Assembly: GCA_016858145.1 (NCBI GenBank)
Contig: JAEHOE010000020.1
Location: 372,001-436,000, forward strand
Length of the DNA stretch: 64,000 bases
Source: Edaphochlamys debaryana
Taxonomy: Eukaryota; Chlorophyta; Chlorophyceae; Chlamydomonadales
Direction of reading: 5' to 3'
Numbering within the stretch: position 1 is the stretch's first letter; each line of letters opens with the position of its first letter. Made by a program: the position numbers and the translations under genes. Under the pieces are notes generated by a model that saw only the letters and a program-made list of their open reading frames with translations, searched no databases and had not been told where the DNA came from. This document shows, one piece after another, positions 1-12,200 of this stretch.

Positions 1-1127
1 TGTATGCTTAGGCTGAGGGGTAGGGGGCGGCAGTGTGATGATTGAGAGAGGCCTAGCGGTGGCAGTTTGGTCGGAGCCGGGCCATATTCCTTGCAAGTCA
101 GTAGCATGCCCCGCACGCCCAGGTTGGGGCCTTGATTTCGCCTCCGTGCGTGGAGTTCTGTCCCTGTGACACGGGCCCTCCCCAAGCAGAACATGCCCGA
201 CCAGGGGCTGCGGTGACCCCGAAACGTTTCTGATCGTTTGGGTCGCTCAATATTATCACTCACCGGCGCGAGATAGGCGGCCTGAGGTAGCAAAGGGGGC
301 AGCCGGGGTGAGGATCCTTGGTTGAGATCTGGGTTGCATGCAGAAACTACTGAGCTCGCAGTACGGCGTACGGCACATGCTAACGATATTGATGACACCC
401 TACACGCTCACCGTGCCTGCCTCCGGGGTCTCGGTAACCAGCACTGATGCTCGGATTCGGGACACCCCCTGTGTCCAGGAATGGGCATCAGGCATCGACG
501 TTGAATGGGTTGGACGGGAGGCTCTGGGATAGTGGGATTCAACGTCAGTCATCTTCCCACCCTAGATCCTGCCCCTTGAAATGGTGCGGAACTCACAAAG
601 TCCGACAGCTTGACCACGGGCCTGGCGCTGAAGGGCTCATTGAGGAGGACGTTGGCGGGCTTGAGGTCTCGGTGAATTACGGTTGGGTGCTGAGGGGGCA
701 GGGCGGGTTGGGACGGGGCGGGGCAGCGCGTGGCGTGGCGGGACGGGGGGGACAGGCGCGTGGGGGCCTACGCTCCCGGCTTCTGGCCTCGCTTACCAGG
801 TAGTCAAGACCCTTGGCCACCTCGCCGGCAATGTGCAGGACCTGGCGAATCACAGCAGCAAAGTGGTGAGCAAAACGCGACACGTGCTTGGCATGCTGCC
901 CCGAATCCCAACCTGCCCCAACAAAGCCCTTGGTATCCCCTGGCTGACCCTCCCGCCGCCCGGCACCCACCAGTGGCAGTGGCAGCGGGCCGCTCCCCCC
1001 CGGTCCCTGGATCTTGCCGTACAGCAGTTTGTCCAGGGAGGTCTCGCACAGCTCCAGCACGAGGCATGGCCGGGGGGGCGCCAGGCACGCGGCCAGGACC
1101 CGCACGATGTTGGGGTGCTGAGGGCGC

Positions 1128-1140
1128 ATGCAGCCGCGTC
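1128..1140. other. Deletion junction in X1
   Basis: In unit B the flanks lie at about 8897 and 10398. In unit A they are joined directly, with a 3-base overlap (GCA) shared by both flanks. This is the signature expected of microhomology-mediated end joining or replication slippage, rather than recombination between long repeats. Confidence 0.85.
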
Positions 1141-3237
1141 CTGCGACGGCCCTCGCTTCCGCCGGTGCAGCGCCCACGCCGCCACGCCAGCCACGATCGC
1201 CAGGAAGGCGACGCCTGCGGACGGAAAAGCGCGGGGAGCGCTGGGTCCTGGAGTGCGTGGCCGAACATGCGGCCCCACAACCACCCCAACGCACCTCCCA
1301 CGACGCTCCCAACAATGATAGCCGTGGTGTTATCTTCACCGCCGCCGCCTCCCTCGGTGTCGGTCTGAGGTGCAGCGCCCGACGGCCCCGTTAGGGCGGC
1401 GGGGCTGGCGGTTGGAGCCGATAACGTGGCGTTGGCAGCCGGGGACGGCGCGAGCCAGCTCGTCACAGGGGCTGACAGGATTGCGCCCCGCATCGCCACC
1501 AGCATGCACGCTGCAGCGTGGGTGGGGGGAAGTGTGAGGCCAGGGAGCGTGTGGGCGGGGGGCCGCCGGGGGGCGCCAGGGAGTGGGGGCAGGTAGGAAA
1601 TAGCTAGGGGGTTGAGGTAGTTGAAGGCATTGGGTGGACGGACGGGACCCCTTTCCCGATTCGGATCCGATCTAGGAGTCCGGACGGACGTCATGCGCCA
1701 ACTCACCGATGGGTTGGTTGACCTTGAGGCACTCGGCGTCCAGCATGCTGCGGCACAGCTGCGCAGACGGTACGACGAAGAAAACACGGGTGTTGCAAAG
1801 TGTCTACGCGCCGTGCGTGTTTGCCCCTGTGTTTCGCCTGCCTGCTGGACCCCCTCACCTGCTGGGTGTGCGAGATGTTGAGGAGGTAGTTGTTCGGCAC
1901 GGGCTTTCCTGGAAGGCGCACGGGAGAAGGGCAGTGACAGCAGCGCTTGTCACAGGACATTGCTCATGCAGCGCCGGAAGAGGGGCGGGCGGGGGCGGGT
2001 TTAAGCTGCGCCTGGCAGCGGTACCGCCCCCGCTGAGCGCGACCATGTCGCCATGTCGCTAGCTCTAGAGCGCCAGCGCCAGTGATTGACCGCTTACACT
2101 TGTGGTCGAGACAGCCCTCACGCCTGCTTGCCCCCTTGCCTCTTAGTAGTCGCGCCGATGGCCCCCCGCCAGCCCCAAACCCGCGGCAGCCCAAGTCCCC
2201 ACGCCTGACCCACCCGCGAGGTCGTTGTCGTACCCAACAAAGATGACGTCATTAATCATGCTAAAGTCTGACCAGCATCGATTCTTGAGACTGCAACGGA
2301 GAGATCAAGCACATGCCACATGGCATATGGCACATGTGCCTACCGGCTGCGTGCTGCCACGGCCCCCGCATTTGCAGCACACATCCTATCGACCCGGACC
2401 CATGCATGCTGAACCTGCGTGCCACTCACACGGATGAGTCGTTGACGCAGCCGGTCTGCGGCAGCCCCAGGGTGTAGGTCTGCACCCCCGGGACCGAGGC
2501 GGGTCGCTCCACGGCTCCATAGTTGGCACCCATGATAGGCTGCGTGGGGGTACCGGGGCGGTGGTAGCGACGAGGTGGATACCAGGTCAGCAGCATGGGT
2601 TGTGGTCTTGTGGATGCTCCGTTTGCGAAGGGCCTCCGCCTGCCGGATGGAACGGCGGGGCCTCGCAGAGCGTTTTCCTCAGGTAGGTCCACCAACCAAC
2701 TACTCCACGCATGCAGCGGGCACACCCCTCATACATTTCCCGAGCCGCTACCAGCCACCGGCCGTGCTAGTATAGTAGTAATAGCTACGCGACGGGCGAA
2801 CTCGTGCGTACCCCGCTTGGGGGATAAGGGGGCGGGGCAGAATCAACGCCCCAGCCACCACCGGCCAATCCTCTTGGCCGCACCCTCCGGCCGTGCTATT
2901 GCATGGGGTCCAGCTGCCCAAAGCTCACCAGGGGGTAGCACACGTCTGCGTGGCGGCAAGGGGAAAGGGGCGGCAGCATCGCTAGACGTTCAAACTACCG
3001 GAGCAGCATGACGCAATGTATGTACGGCGTGGTGCGCGAGCGGTGATGACTCGAGTCACATGCGCACCTGTTACGCAGCCCACTTGGTCTGCCGTAACCC
3101 AAACGCCTACACTGCCTGCACGCGCAGCGAGGACGAGCACGGGGGTGCGGAATGCGCAGAAGTGTGACTGCTTGCCCAGACCTGGCCTGACAGTGCCCGC
3201 GCATTCAAGGCCCTCTGCAGCCCGGCCACCCCCAACT

Positions 3238-3650
3238 GTTGTGCGACGTCCGCACTGGTTCTGATATCCGAGGATACCAGTTTTCTGCAGCAGCACAACA
3301 AATGGTAGCGGGACGGTAGTCGCAGATCCGATCGCAGCATGCTGGTGTTTATGGCGGGAGGTGGCGGGCCCTGCGACACAATGCGGCCATCGACGAAGCG
3401 ATTTAACGATCCCTTACGGTCATCTGGCGACCGAGGACGTTTGCTCCTAGAGGGGTGCGTATGTTGTGCGACGTCCGCACTGGTTCTGACATTCGAGGAT
3501 ACCAGTTTTCTGCAGCAGCACAACACAACCCCCGCGTACGGCAGGTGCGTACACCAGCACCTACCGCACTGGTTCTGACATCCGAGGATACCAGTTTTCT
3601 GCAGCAGCACAACACAACCCCCGCGTACGGCAGGTGCGTACACCAGCACC
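3238..3650. repeat. Hairpin-forming repeat cluster in intron 4 of X1
   Basis: Two 62-bp elements (3238-3299 and 3463-3524) begin GTTGTGC and end GCACAAC, so their ends are inverted repeats. A third copy (about 3565-3613) lacks the left end. Each has an inner near-palindrome: arms ACTGGT and ACCAGT around TATCC-GA-GGATA. Elements 2 and 3 are each followed by a direct repeat of about 37 bp (3525-3561, 3614-3650) that itself contains the inverted pair AGGTGC/GCACCT. They resemble a very short foldback element; no coding capacity. Confidence 0.8.
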
Positions 3651-5116
3651 TAGCCGGGCGTGCGACCGTTCCCACAGGCCATACAGCACAAATCCCTAAA
3701 CATCTCTTGCCCGGTCCCATGCTGCCGGGCCCCACGGTAGGCGGCGGCGGGAGCCTGGCTGGGCCCCGCTGCGCACCTGGCTTGCTGGGCGCCAGCGTGT
3801 CCCATCCGGGCAGCTGCGGGGCGGGCGGACACGCAGGGGTCGGCGGGGCCGCTCATCAGTTGTTACTTCCCAGGGAGAATCCCTGACCAGCATCACCGCG
3901 GCACCGCCCCAGGGTTCGGAGCATTGACTTCATGATCCCCGCCGCCCCTCTCCCTGCTCCCGCACCCGCACAAAGTTGTCATTTCGCCAGCGGTAAATGT
4001 ACAGCCAGCGCAGCGTGAAGTGCACGTGATCGGCCAGCATAAGCTGCGAATGAGCATGTGGCAGTTACATGGGGGGACGGAAATAGCAAGCGGCGTCACG
4101 GGCGGGGTATTGCGGGGGTTCAGATGATAGACGTTTTGCGTGGGTAGGCACGCGGTACGGCAGCGGACGCACGTGCGCATCCCCGCTTCCACTTTGGCCT
4201 CCGTCCCCCCTCGGCCCCCCCCCTCGCCCCTACCTACCCCCCGCCCACCCCCCCGTACCTTCTTCTTTGCCCGGAGCTGCAGCAGCGGCCACTCGGGCAG
4301 GTCGGTGTTCCCCAGGATGGTGATGTTGGCGGTGCGGAGGAAGGGGAAGGTGCTGTTGTCCCACGCGAGGAAGGCGGCGTCACTGAGGTCAATCTGCGGG
4401 AGTGGTGCGGGGGTGTGAGCTGGGCTGGGTGCAAGACATGGGGCTTCAAAAGCTGGGGACCTGGCTGGGCATGAGGCAGGTCTGGGGCTGGGGCGGCGGG
4501 GCGAGGCGAGCTGGGTGTATCGTGACTCGTGTTGACGGGATGCAGCTTGGGTGCACGAAGCGCTTAAAGAGAAAGGCGGTTGGCGGGAAGAAGGGAAGCT
4601 GGGATGCTGGCAGGGGTGCGTGGTGGGATGTCATCCTAGCTCAAGGGGACGGAACTTGCACAGGCTGGCGGGGCGACGGGGCGGGGACCGCGGGGTACAG
4701 GCGGAGAGGGGCCGAGGCTGGGCGGGGTACAGGCCAAGAGGGGCTGAGGCGGCTGAGGGGACACAGCTGCGTGTCGTACCAGCTCGAACCGTCGAGCGCA
4801 CGCACGACGTAGAGCCCACCGGCCTTAAGGTTGGTGTCACACCAGCTAGATGTACACGTGTGTGGGGCGGCGTGCCTCGTGGGTGAGCCTTACTGCAATT
4901 GCAAGCAAGATGAAGCGCGACAGCCCACCCGCCCCGGCTTCCACGACTCACATGCCGGGCATCTATACGCGCCACAGAGACGCTGTTGTCCAGAAGGGCG
5001 GCCGCAAGCTCCTCCGCGGTCGCGATGCTCCTCACCGTGTCCGCATAGGCCACCGGCAGGCCAAAGCGGGCCAGAGTGACCGCTAAAAGCAAAATGGAGC
5101 CTAATGCCTTGCACAT

Positions 5117-6278
5117 GTTTCGGAAGTGTCTTCGGAAGCCCTGCAAGCGTACTTATACAGTAAGAGGACGTGCGTCGCCAGGACAGTACGCCTCAGCTAC
5201 GGCGCGCTGGAGTTTAGTGACGTGTCGTTAAGCGCACTCACTACACAACGGAGGGGAAACACTGTGGCAACTGTGTTGTCGCGCAACCACTGCGACTCCA
5301 GACTTCACGACTGCCGCACCGTACGCGCAGTACGGCCGGCAACATTGCGCCAATGACGGGCTCTAGGTCGGGAGCACACGAGGCAGGAAGACAACGGCGG
5401 CGTGCAGTCAGCAAGCTTCACCGGTAGCGGCCAGGAATGGCCACGCGAGCGAACGGTGCCGTTCCAAAGGCTAAAGTGTCATCAGTGTGCCACGTCGGAG
5501 AGTCTCAAGGCTCGCTTGTGTGCTGCCGCTGGGGTCGCTTGCGCTGCCGTACCCTCATGGTGGACTGGGCCCGACGCCAACCTTCCGAGTCCCATTGTCC
5601 CACATGTTCAGGGTAATGCTGCCTCTCCATACCCGTTCATGGGCGTACCCCTGACTGCATGTTACACCTTCGGCCTGGCCCCACTTCCTCCACCCGCCCG
5701 CCCTCTTCAGCTCTTCTGCCCACCCACGGCGGCGCTGCCTACGCTTCTCATCTTGCCATCCCATCTCAAGAGTGCCCCTGCAGCAACCTTTACGGTAATG
5801 TCCTCAGCACGCCCAGGTGCGGCGGCACGGTCCATCGATCGACCCCACATCCGAAGCAGCAAAGATCAAGGCATGCAGGCGGGCCAGAACACACGCACGC
5901 GCTCTGCATCCCCAGATCCCACTATTGTGAGAATTGAATGAAGCCTCTGATGGCTACTCTGGCATGCGCGCATATGTTAGGCAGAAGGGTTTGGGCTTCA
6001 TGCATGTTGAGAATTATATTCGTTCGTCATAGTAATGCAAAAGGTTATTGGCACACAGGCCTACCTCCCCAAGCGTCACGGCCCATGCAAGCATCGAGAT
6101 TACGGGGCTGCACACCCGCTACCTGCCCATACACAACTCACCAGTTGTACAGCCCACGAGGGCCACTACTTGACCCGTGAATGCTACGAATTGCTCTGAG
6201 CCTTGCGCAGTTGCCAGCCAACATGGCCAGCCTAGATTGGTTTGAAACACCTGAGGACCTGAAAGGCCCATGCGCAAG
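5117..6278. other. Spacer between X2 stop and X1 start
   Basis: This 1.16-kb stretch holds the 3' UTR of X2 and the promoter and 5' UTR of X1. A TGTAA candidate poly(A) signal on the minus strand lies at 5662-5666. The last 340 bp before the X1 start are the part also kept upstream of X3, so the minimal promoter probably lies there. No TATA box or coding potential was recognised. Confidence 0.6.
5662..5666 (-). terminator. Candidate poly(A) signal TGTAA for X2
   Basis: TGTAA is the usual poly(A) signal of Chlamydomonas-type algae. This one lies about 610 bases downstream of the X2 stop, a normal 3' UTR length for the group. Confidence 0.45.
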
Positions 6279-9200
6279 TTAAGTTTGATTTGCTGGAGCC
6301 GCATCCGGAGAGGGCTTCAAGTGCACCGCGTCTGACGAGCTCGAGCTTGGTACGCGCCTCTCACGCCACGGTACGACAATATGGCGTCCGATCTTGCAGA
6401 GTCGCTTCGAGCACCTCCTGTTCGTGCACCAACATGATGGGGAACTCATCAGGGGCTTCTGAAGTCGCCGCTGGTGAGGTTCGCCGTCACCAGCGCCCCA
6501 GACTCCAGGGCCTGGGGCATGAGGCACGGGCAGAGTGAGCGGCGGGCAGGACCGCGGTGCTGACGGAAGGAGTGTTGTTGCAAGGGGAGATGAGGTTTGA
6601 GGCACCCGCTCTGTGTTGCCCCACCCCCCCACCCCGCTCCTCACCTCCGCGGCCAGGGCCAGCTGCTTGACCACCTCAGCCGCTGCGGGCCGGCGCCGGG
6701 GGTCCTGGAGGAACAGGTTCAAAGCGGGGCCAAATATACACGGGTCAGGGCTACGTCGGAATCGACGTCTGAAGCGGTAGGTCTAGATTGTGCCGGGACG
6801 CTGTTGTACACACGCAACGGGCTTAGCTCAACCACACGTCCGCCCCCCTTCTTGTCTTTCCCGACGCTCTCCATGCCCACCGCGCACGTCCGTCCCCGCA
6901 CTGACCTTCTCCCAGCACGCTCTGATGAGTCTTGTGAGCTTGGGAGGCCAGCGCGCGGCGGCCTCGGCCTCGGCGTTCAGGGCGCCCGAGGGCGGGGGCA
7001 TCGGCAGGCGCGATCCGTTCATGGTCACGTGTACGGCAATGGCCACCTGCATGAGGTACGGCATGGAGGTCGATGTGGAAGGATATAGAAGCGGGGTCGG
7101 CCGCCACCGGGGAAGCTCCGCCGTCGGCGTCTGGGCGAGTAGCCACCCCACAGCCGAGCCTCACAATCCGCCCGCTCTCCCCTGAGCGTACTCATCGAAC
7201 ACTCCTGTGTCAGCCTATGCCAGCTGCGCTCTTGGCCGCGCGGCAGCTCAGTACGGCATCTGGTAGCGGCGGGCCGCACGTGGGTCGTGCAATTTTGCGG
7301 CACTCACGGGGTTAAGGCCAGGCCAGGGGGTTGATCCCGCAAGCATCTCCCACAGCAGGACGCCGAACGAGTACATGTCCGCCTGCATGCGGGTTAGACC
7401 ATTGCGCCAGCGGCGGGATGGAGTGCGTAACGCGATAATGCAGGAAACTGGCTGCGATGTGGGCTTGGAGTCCTCCTCCGCTCGCTCGACTGGCCCTGAG
7501 CTCCAAGCCATGCCGGTGGGTGCCCGCCCCGCCGCCCCGCCCACCATAAATGATGGGCAAGCAATCCCCACCTATGGTACCCGCTTGACTGGCCCTAGAG
7601 TTCTATGCCATGCCACTGGTGGGTTATCATAGACAACCGTTAGGTGCCCTCCCCGCCTGTGATAACAACAGGTATTATGCCCGTTGCACCACCCCGCGCA
7701 CCTGGTGGGTGAGCACCACGTTGTTGATGTCAAAACACTCCTGCGGGCCCCGGGCGTCGGCAAATGTATGCTTAGGCTGAGGGGTAGGGGGCGGCAGTGT
7801 GATGATTGAGAGAGGCCTAGCGGTGGCAGTTTGGTCGGAGCCGGGCCATATTCCTTGCAAGTCAGTAGCATGCCCCGCACGCCCAGGTTGGGGCCTTGAT
7901 TGCGCCTCCGTGCGTGGAGTTCTGTCCCTGTGACACGGGCCCTCCCCAAGCAGAACATGCCCGACCAGGGGCTGCGGTGACCCCGAAACGTTTCTGATCG
8001 TTTGGGTCGCTCAATATTATCACTCACCGGCGCGAGATAGGCGGCCTGAGGTAGCAAAGGGGGCAGCCGGGGTGAGGATCCTTGGTTGAGATCTGGGTTG
8101 CATGCAGAAACTACTGAGCTCGCAGTACGGCGTACGGCACATGCTAACGATATTGATGACACCCTACACGCTCACCGTGCCTGCCTCCGGGGTCTCGGTA
8201 ACCAGCACTGATGCTCGGATTCGGGACACCCCCTGTGTCCAGGAATGGGCATCAGGCATCGACGTTGAATGGGTTGGACGGGAGGCTCTGGGATAGTGGG
8301 ATTCAACGTCAGTCATCTTCCCACCCTAGATCCTGCCCCTTGAAATGGTGCGGAACTCACAAAGTCCGACAGCTTGACCACGGGCCTGGCGCTGAAGGGC
8401 TCATTGAGGAGGACGTTGGCGGGCTTGAGGTCTCGGTGAATTACGGTTGGGTGCTGAGGGGGCAGGGCGGGTTGGGACGGGGCGGGGCAGCGCGTGGCGT
8501 GGCGGGACGGGGGGGACAGGCGCGTGGGGGCCTACGCTCCCGGCTTCTGGCCTCGCTTACCAGGTAGTCAAGACCCTTGGCCACCTCGCCGGCAATGTGC
8601 AGGACCTGGCGAATCACAGCAGCAAAGTGGTGAGCAAAACGCGACACGTGCTTGGCATGCTGCCCCGAATCCCAACCTGCCCCAACAAAGCCCTTGGTAT
8701 CCCCTGGCTGACCCTCCCGCCGCCCGGCACCCACCAGTGGCAGTGGCAGCGGGCCGCTCCCCCCCGGTCCCTGGATCTTGCCGTACAGCAGTTTGTCCAG
8801 GGAGGTCTCGCACAGCTCCAGCACGAGGCATGGCCGGGGGGGCGCCAGGCATGCGGCCAGGACCCGCACGATGTTGGGGTGCTGAGGGCGCATGCATGCC
8901 GGGATGGAAGCGGGCAGGGGGTGAGTGTACGGCAGGGGACGCACGGCGGAAGAGGGTGGAGAGAGGCAGTCAGGCGAACGCACAGCAGAGCCACGCTCGA
9001 GTTGGCAGCACTTCGTCATGGTGGAGGATGGGAAGTGGACCATGCATGGTTGCATCGAGACCAGGAGGGAGCACCCTAAAAGCCTAGGGTCGTGGCACCC
9101 CGTTGTGAGAGCCTACCTCACAGCGCCCCAAGACCTCCAGCTCCTGTGGGTAGGCACCGGCGGATGGCCAGGGAAGAGGCAAGGAGTGGGGGATCGTCCT

Positions 9201-12200
9201 GCCCCCACGAACACCACACTGCTTGTTTGTTCGGCTAACTGAGGGTGGCGAGGGAGGTGCCCTCCTCGCTCACCTGCACCAGGGAGGACGTCGCCTGGAG
9301 CGTGTCACCCGCCCTGATCTCATCGTCTCCTGAAACAATAAGCTTCACTGCCACACGCTGGCCCATGTACTCCCCCTCCTGTACGCGGCCTGGGGTTTCG
9401 CGGGTTGGGGCGCACACGAGGCAGGGACGGCAGGGGTTCGGGCCAGGCGTGCCAGACGGGGGCCTGCCCGCAAGACCACTGGGCACCGTCCGGCTGGCGT
9501 GTATGCGGTGCGGGCAAGGCGGCGAGAGTAGCAGAGACAAAGAAGTATCATAACGAGCAACATGAGCCGAGTTCGGGGCGGGGCATTGTGATTGACTAGG
9601 AGCTCACCGAACGCGCCCTTTCCGAGGATTCTGGGCAGCAGCGTGACAAGGGGCGCTGCCTCCAGGAGGCGCGTGGAGGTGGCTAGTTTATGGAGAGCCT
9701 CCGAAGAGTGGTCGGGGACCGCGTGCTTGGGGCTGGAGAGGGCCGTCGGGGTGTCCCCATCGGCCTAAGCATGCGTGGGGGGGATGCGGGAGCGGGAAAG
9801 GGGGTCGAAAGCGGGAGGGACTTCGAGGTTGGTACCTCACCCCCAGCGGGCTGTCTCGTGCAGCCCTGATCTGGAGCCGGCCGCCCGGCTGCCGTGCGCT
9901 CATCCCAACCCCATCCGCCGCCAGCACACCCCAGGCCAGGCGATACCTACCGGTGAGCAGAACTGCAGGTCAGAACGGAAAGGAGTGGTGCCCGTAATGA
10001 CAGAGGTCGGGATGTTCATGATCGTTGGCGCCGCGGCAGCGTACACGCACGATGCGGCGGGCGCCACGCGCACGCTCACGTGTTCGGCGGTGAGTGCACG
10101 GGCCCCGCCGCCGTCGCTGTCGCCGCTGCCGCTGCCTGTGGCTTCGCTGCCGGGTTGCGCCCACGGCTTGCTGCGAGGGGCGACGAGCGGGCGAGGGCGC
10201 ACAGGCTTGCAGGTGCATAAGAACTAGCGGGGCTGTGCGGGGTACCCTGTCTCGGGGTGGCTTTTGGGTTTTGCGCCCGCTTCCCTCACCGGTGACCCTG
10301 CCCCTCGTGCCCTCCTCCCGCGCCTCCCACCCGCATTTGGCAGCGCCGCTCTGGCTCCGGTCCGTGCCCTTCGCCTCGGCGGCGGACTTGGAGGCAGCCG
10401 CGTCCTGCGACGGCCCTCGCTTCCGCCGGTGCAGCGCCCACGCCGCCACGCCAGCCACGATCGCCAGGAAGGCGACGCCTGCGGACGGAAAAGCGCGGGG
10501 AGCGCTGGGTCCTGGAGTGCGTGGCCGAACATGCGGCCCCACAACCACCCCAACGCACCTCCCACGACGCTCCCAACAATGATAGCTGTGGTGTTATCTT
10601 CACCGCCGCCGCCTCCCTCGGTGTCGGTCTGAGGTGCAGCGCCCGATGGCCCCGTTAGGGCGGCGGGGCTGGCGGTTGGAGCCGATAACGTGGCGTTGGC
10701 AGCCGGGGACGGCGCGAGCCAGCTCGTCACAGGGGCTGACAGGATTGCGCCCCGCATCGCCACCAGCATGCACGCTGCAGCGTGGGTGGGGGGAAGTGTG
10801 AGGCCAGGGAGCGTGTGGGCGGGGGGCCGCCGGGGGGCGCCAGGGAGTGGGGGCAGGTAGGAAATAGCTAGGGGGTTGAGGTAGTTGAAGGCATTGGGTG
10901 GACGGACGGGACCCCTTTCCCGATTCGGATCCGATCTAGGAGTCCGGACGGACGTCATGCGCCAACTCACCGATGGGTTGGTTGACCTTGAGGCACTCGG
11001 CGTCCAGCATGCTGCGGCACAGCTGCGCAGACGGTACGACGAAGAAAACACGGGTGTTGCAAAGTGTCTACGCGCCGTGCGTGTTTGCCCCTGTGTTTCG
11101 CCTGCCTGCTGGACCCCCTCACCTGCTGGGTGTGCGAGATGTTGAGGAGGTAGTTGTTGGGCACGGGCTTTCCTGGAAGGCGCACGGGAGAAGGGCAGTG
11201 ACAGCAGCGCTTGTCACAGGACATTGCTCATGCAGCGCCGGAAGAGGGGCGGGCGGGGGCGGGTTTAAGCTGCGCCTGGCAGCGGTACCGCCCCCGCTGA
11301 GCGCGACCATGTCGCCATGTCGCTAGCTCTAGAGCGCCAGCGCCAGTGATTGACCGCTTACACTTGTGGTCGAGACAGCCCTCACGCCTGCTTGCCCCCT
11401 TGCCTCTTAGTAGTCGCGCCGATGGCCCCCCGCCAGCCCCAAACCCGCGGCAGCCCAAGTCCCCACGCCTGACCCACCCGCGAGGTCGTTGTCGTACCCA
11501 ACAAAGATGACGTCATTAATCATGCTAAAGTCTGACCAGCATCGATTCTTGAGACTGCAACGGAGAGATCAAGCACATGCCACATGGCATATGGCACATG
11601 TGCCTACCGGCTGCGTGCTGCCACGGCCCCCGCATTTGCAGCACACATCCTATCGACCCGGACCCATGCATGCTGAACCTGCGTGCCACTCACACGGATG
11701 AGTCGTTGACGCAGCCGGTCTGCGGCAGCCCCAGGGTGTAGGTCTGCACCCCCGGGACCGAGGCGGGTCGCTCCACGGCTCCATAGTTGGCACCCATGAT
11801 AGGCTGCGTGGGGGTACCGGGGCGGTGGTAGCGACGAGGTGGATACCAGGTCAGCAGCATGGGTTGTGGTCTTGTGGATGCTCCGTTTGCGAAGGGCCTC
11901 CGCCTGCCGGATGGAACGGCGGGGCCTCGCAGAGCGTTTTCCTCAGGTAGGTCCACCAACCAACTACTCCACGCATGCAGCGGGCACACCCCTCATACAT
12001 TTCCCGAGCCGCTACCAGCCACCGGCCGTGCTAGTATAGTAGTAATAGCTACGCGACGGGCGAACTCGTGCGTACCCCGCTTGGGGGATAAGGGGGCGGG
12101 GCAGAATCAACGCCCCAGCCACCACCGGCCAATCCTCTTGGCCGCACCCTCCGGCCGTGCTATTGCATGGGGTCCAGCTGCCCAAAGCTCACCAGGGGGT

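Larger units (their letters stand above)
1..5116 (-). pseudogene. X1: receptor-like kinase copy with N-lobe deleted (probable pseudogene or decoy receptor), 3' end off window
   Basis: The start codon at 5116 begins the same signal peptide and extracellular exons as X2 (exons 4952-5116, 4259-4393, 3972-4043, 3777-3813, 2929-2945, 2430-2539, 2214-2260, 1859-1908, 1707-1758, then the exon starting 1510). The transmembrane exon is intact, but a 1500-bp deletion fuses it near 1133 to DNA just upstream of the HPNIV exon. This removes five exons encoding the juxtamembrane region, the Gly-rich loop and the VAVK lysine, plus the rest of exon 11. Reading through the junction shifts frame and stops at 850, giving a membrane protein with a short non-kinase tail of roughly 100 residues. 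C-lobe exons remain downstream (971-1117, 797-841, 597-689 with HRDLKPAN, 412-468 with DFG, 264-281). It could be a pseudogene or a truncated receptor; nothing here shows which. Confidence 0.8.
1..7764. repeat. Tandem array unit A (left copy, cut by window edge)
   Basis: Base 1 aligns to base 7765 of unit B and base 17028 of unit C, and alignment is near-identical across the unit. Unit A differs from unit B by a 1500-bp internal deletion (junction near 1133), one extra C in a C-run near 4218-4228, and a handful of point changes (for example position 161). It holds the 3' exons of the next gene up (X2, 6279-7764) and most of the left gene copy (X1). The array continues to the left of the window. 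Confidence 0.95.

Noticed and set aside
3238..3650. CRISPR-like array
   Set aside because: Only three irregular copies, unequal spacing, no spacers of constant length, and a eukaryotic intron context.
6361..6363. Alternative X2 stop at 6361 in another last-exon frame
   Set aside because: The acceptor phase favours the frame ending at 6279, and the X2/X3 difference is synonymous only in that frame.
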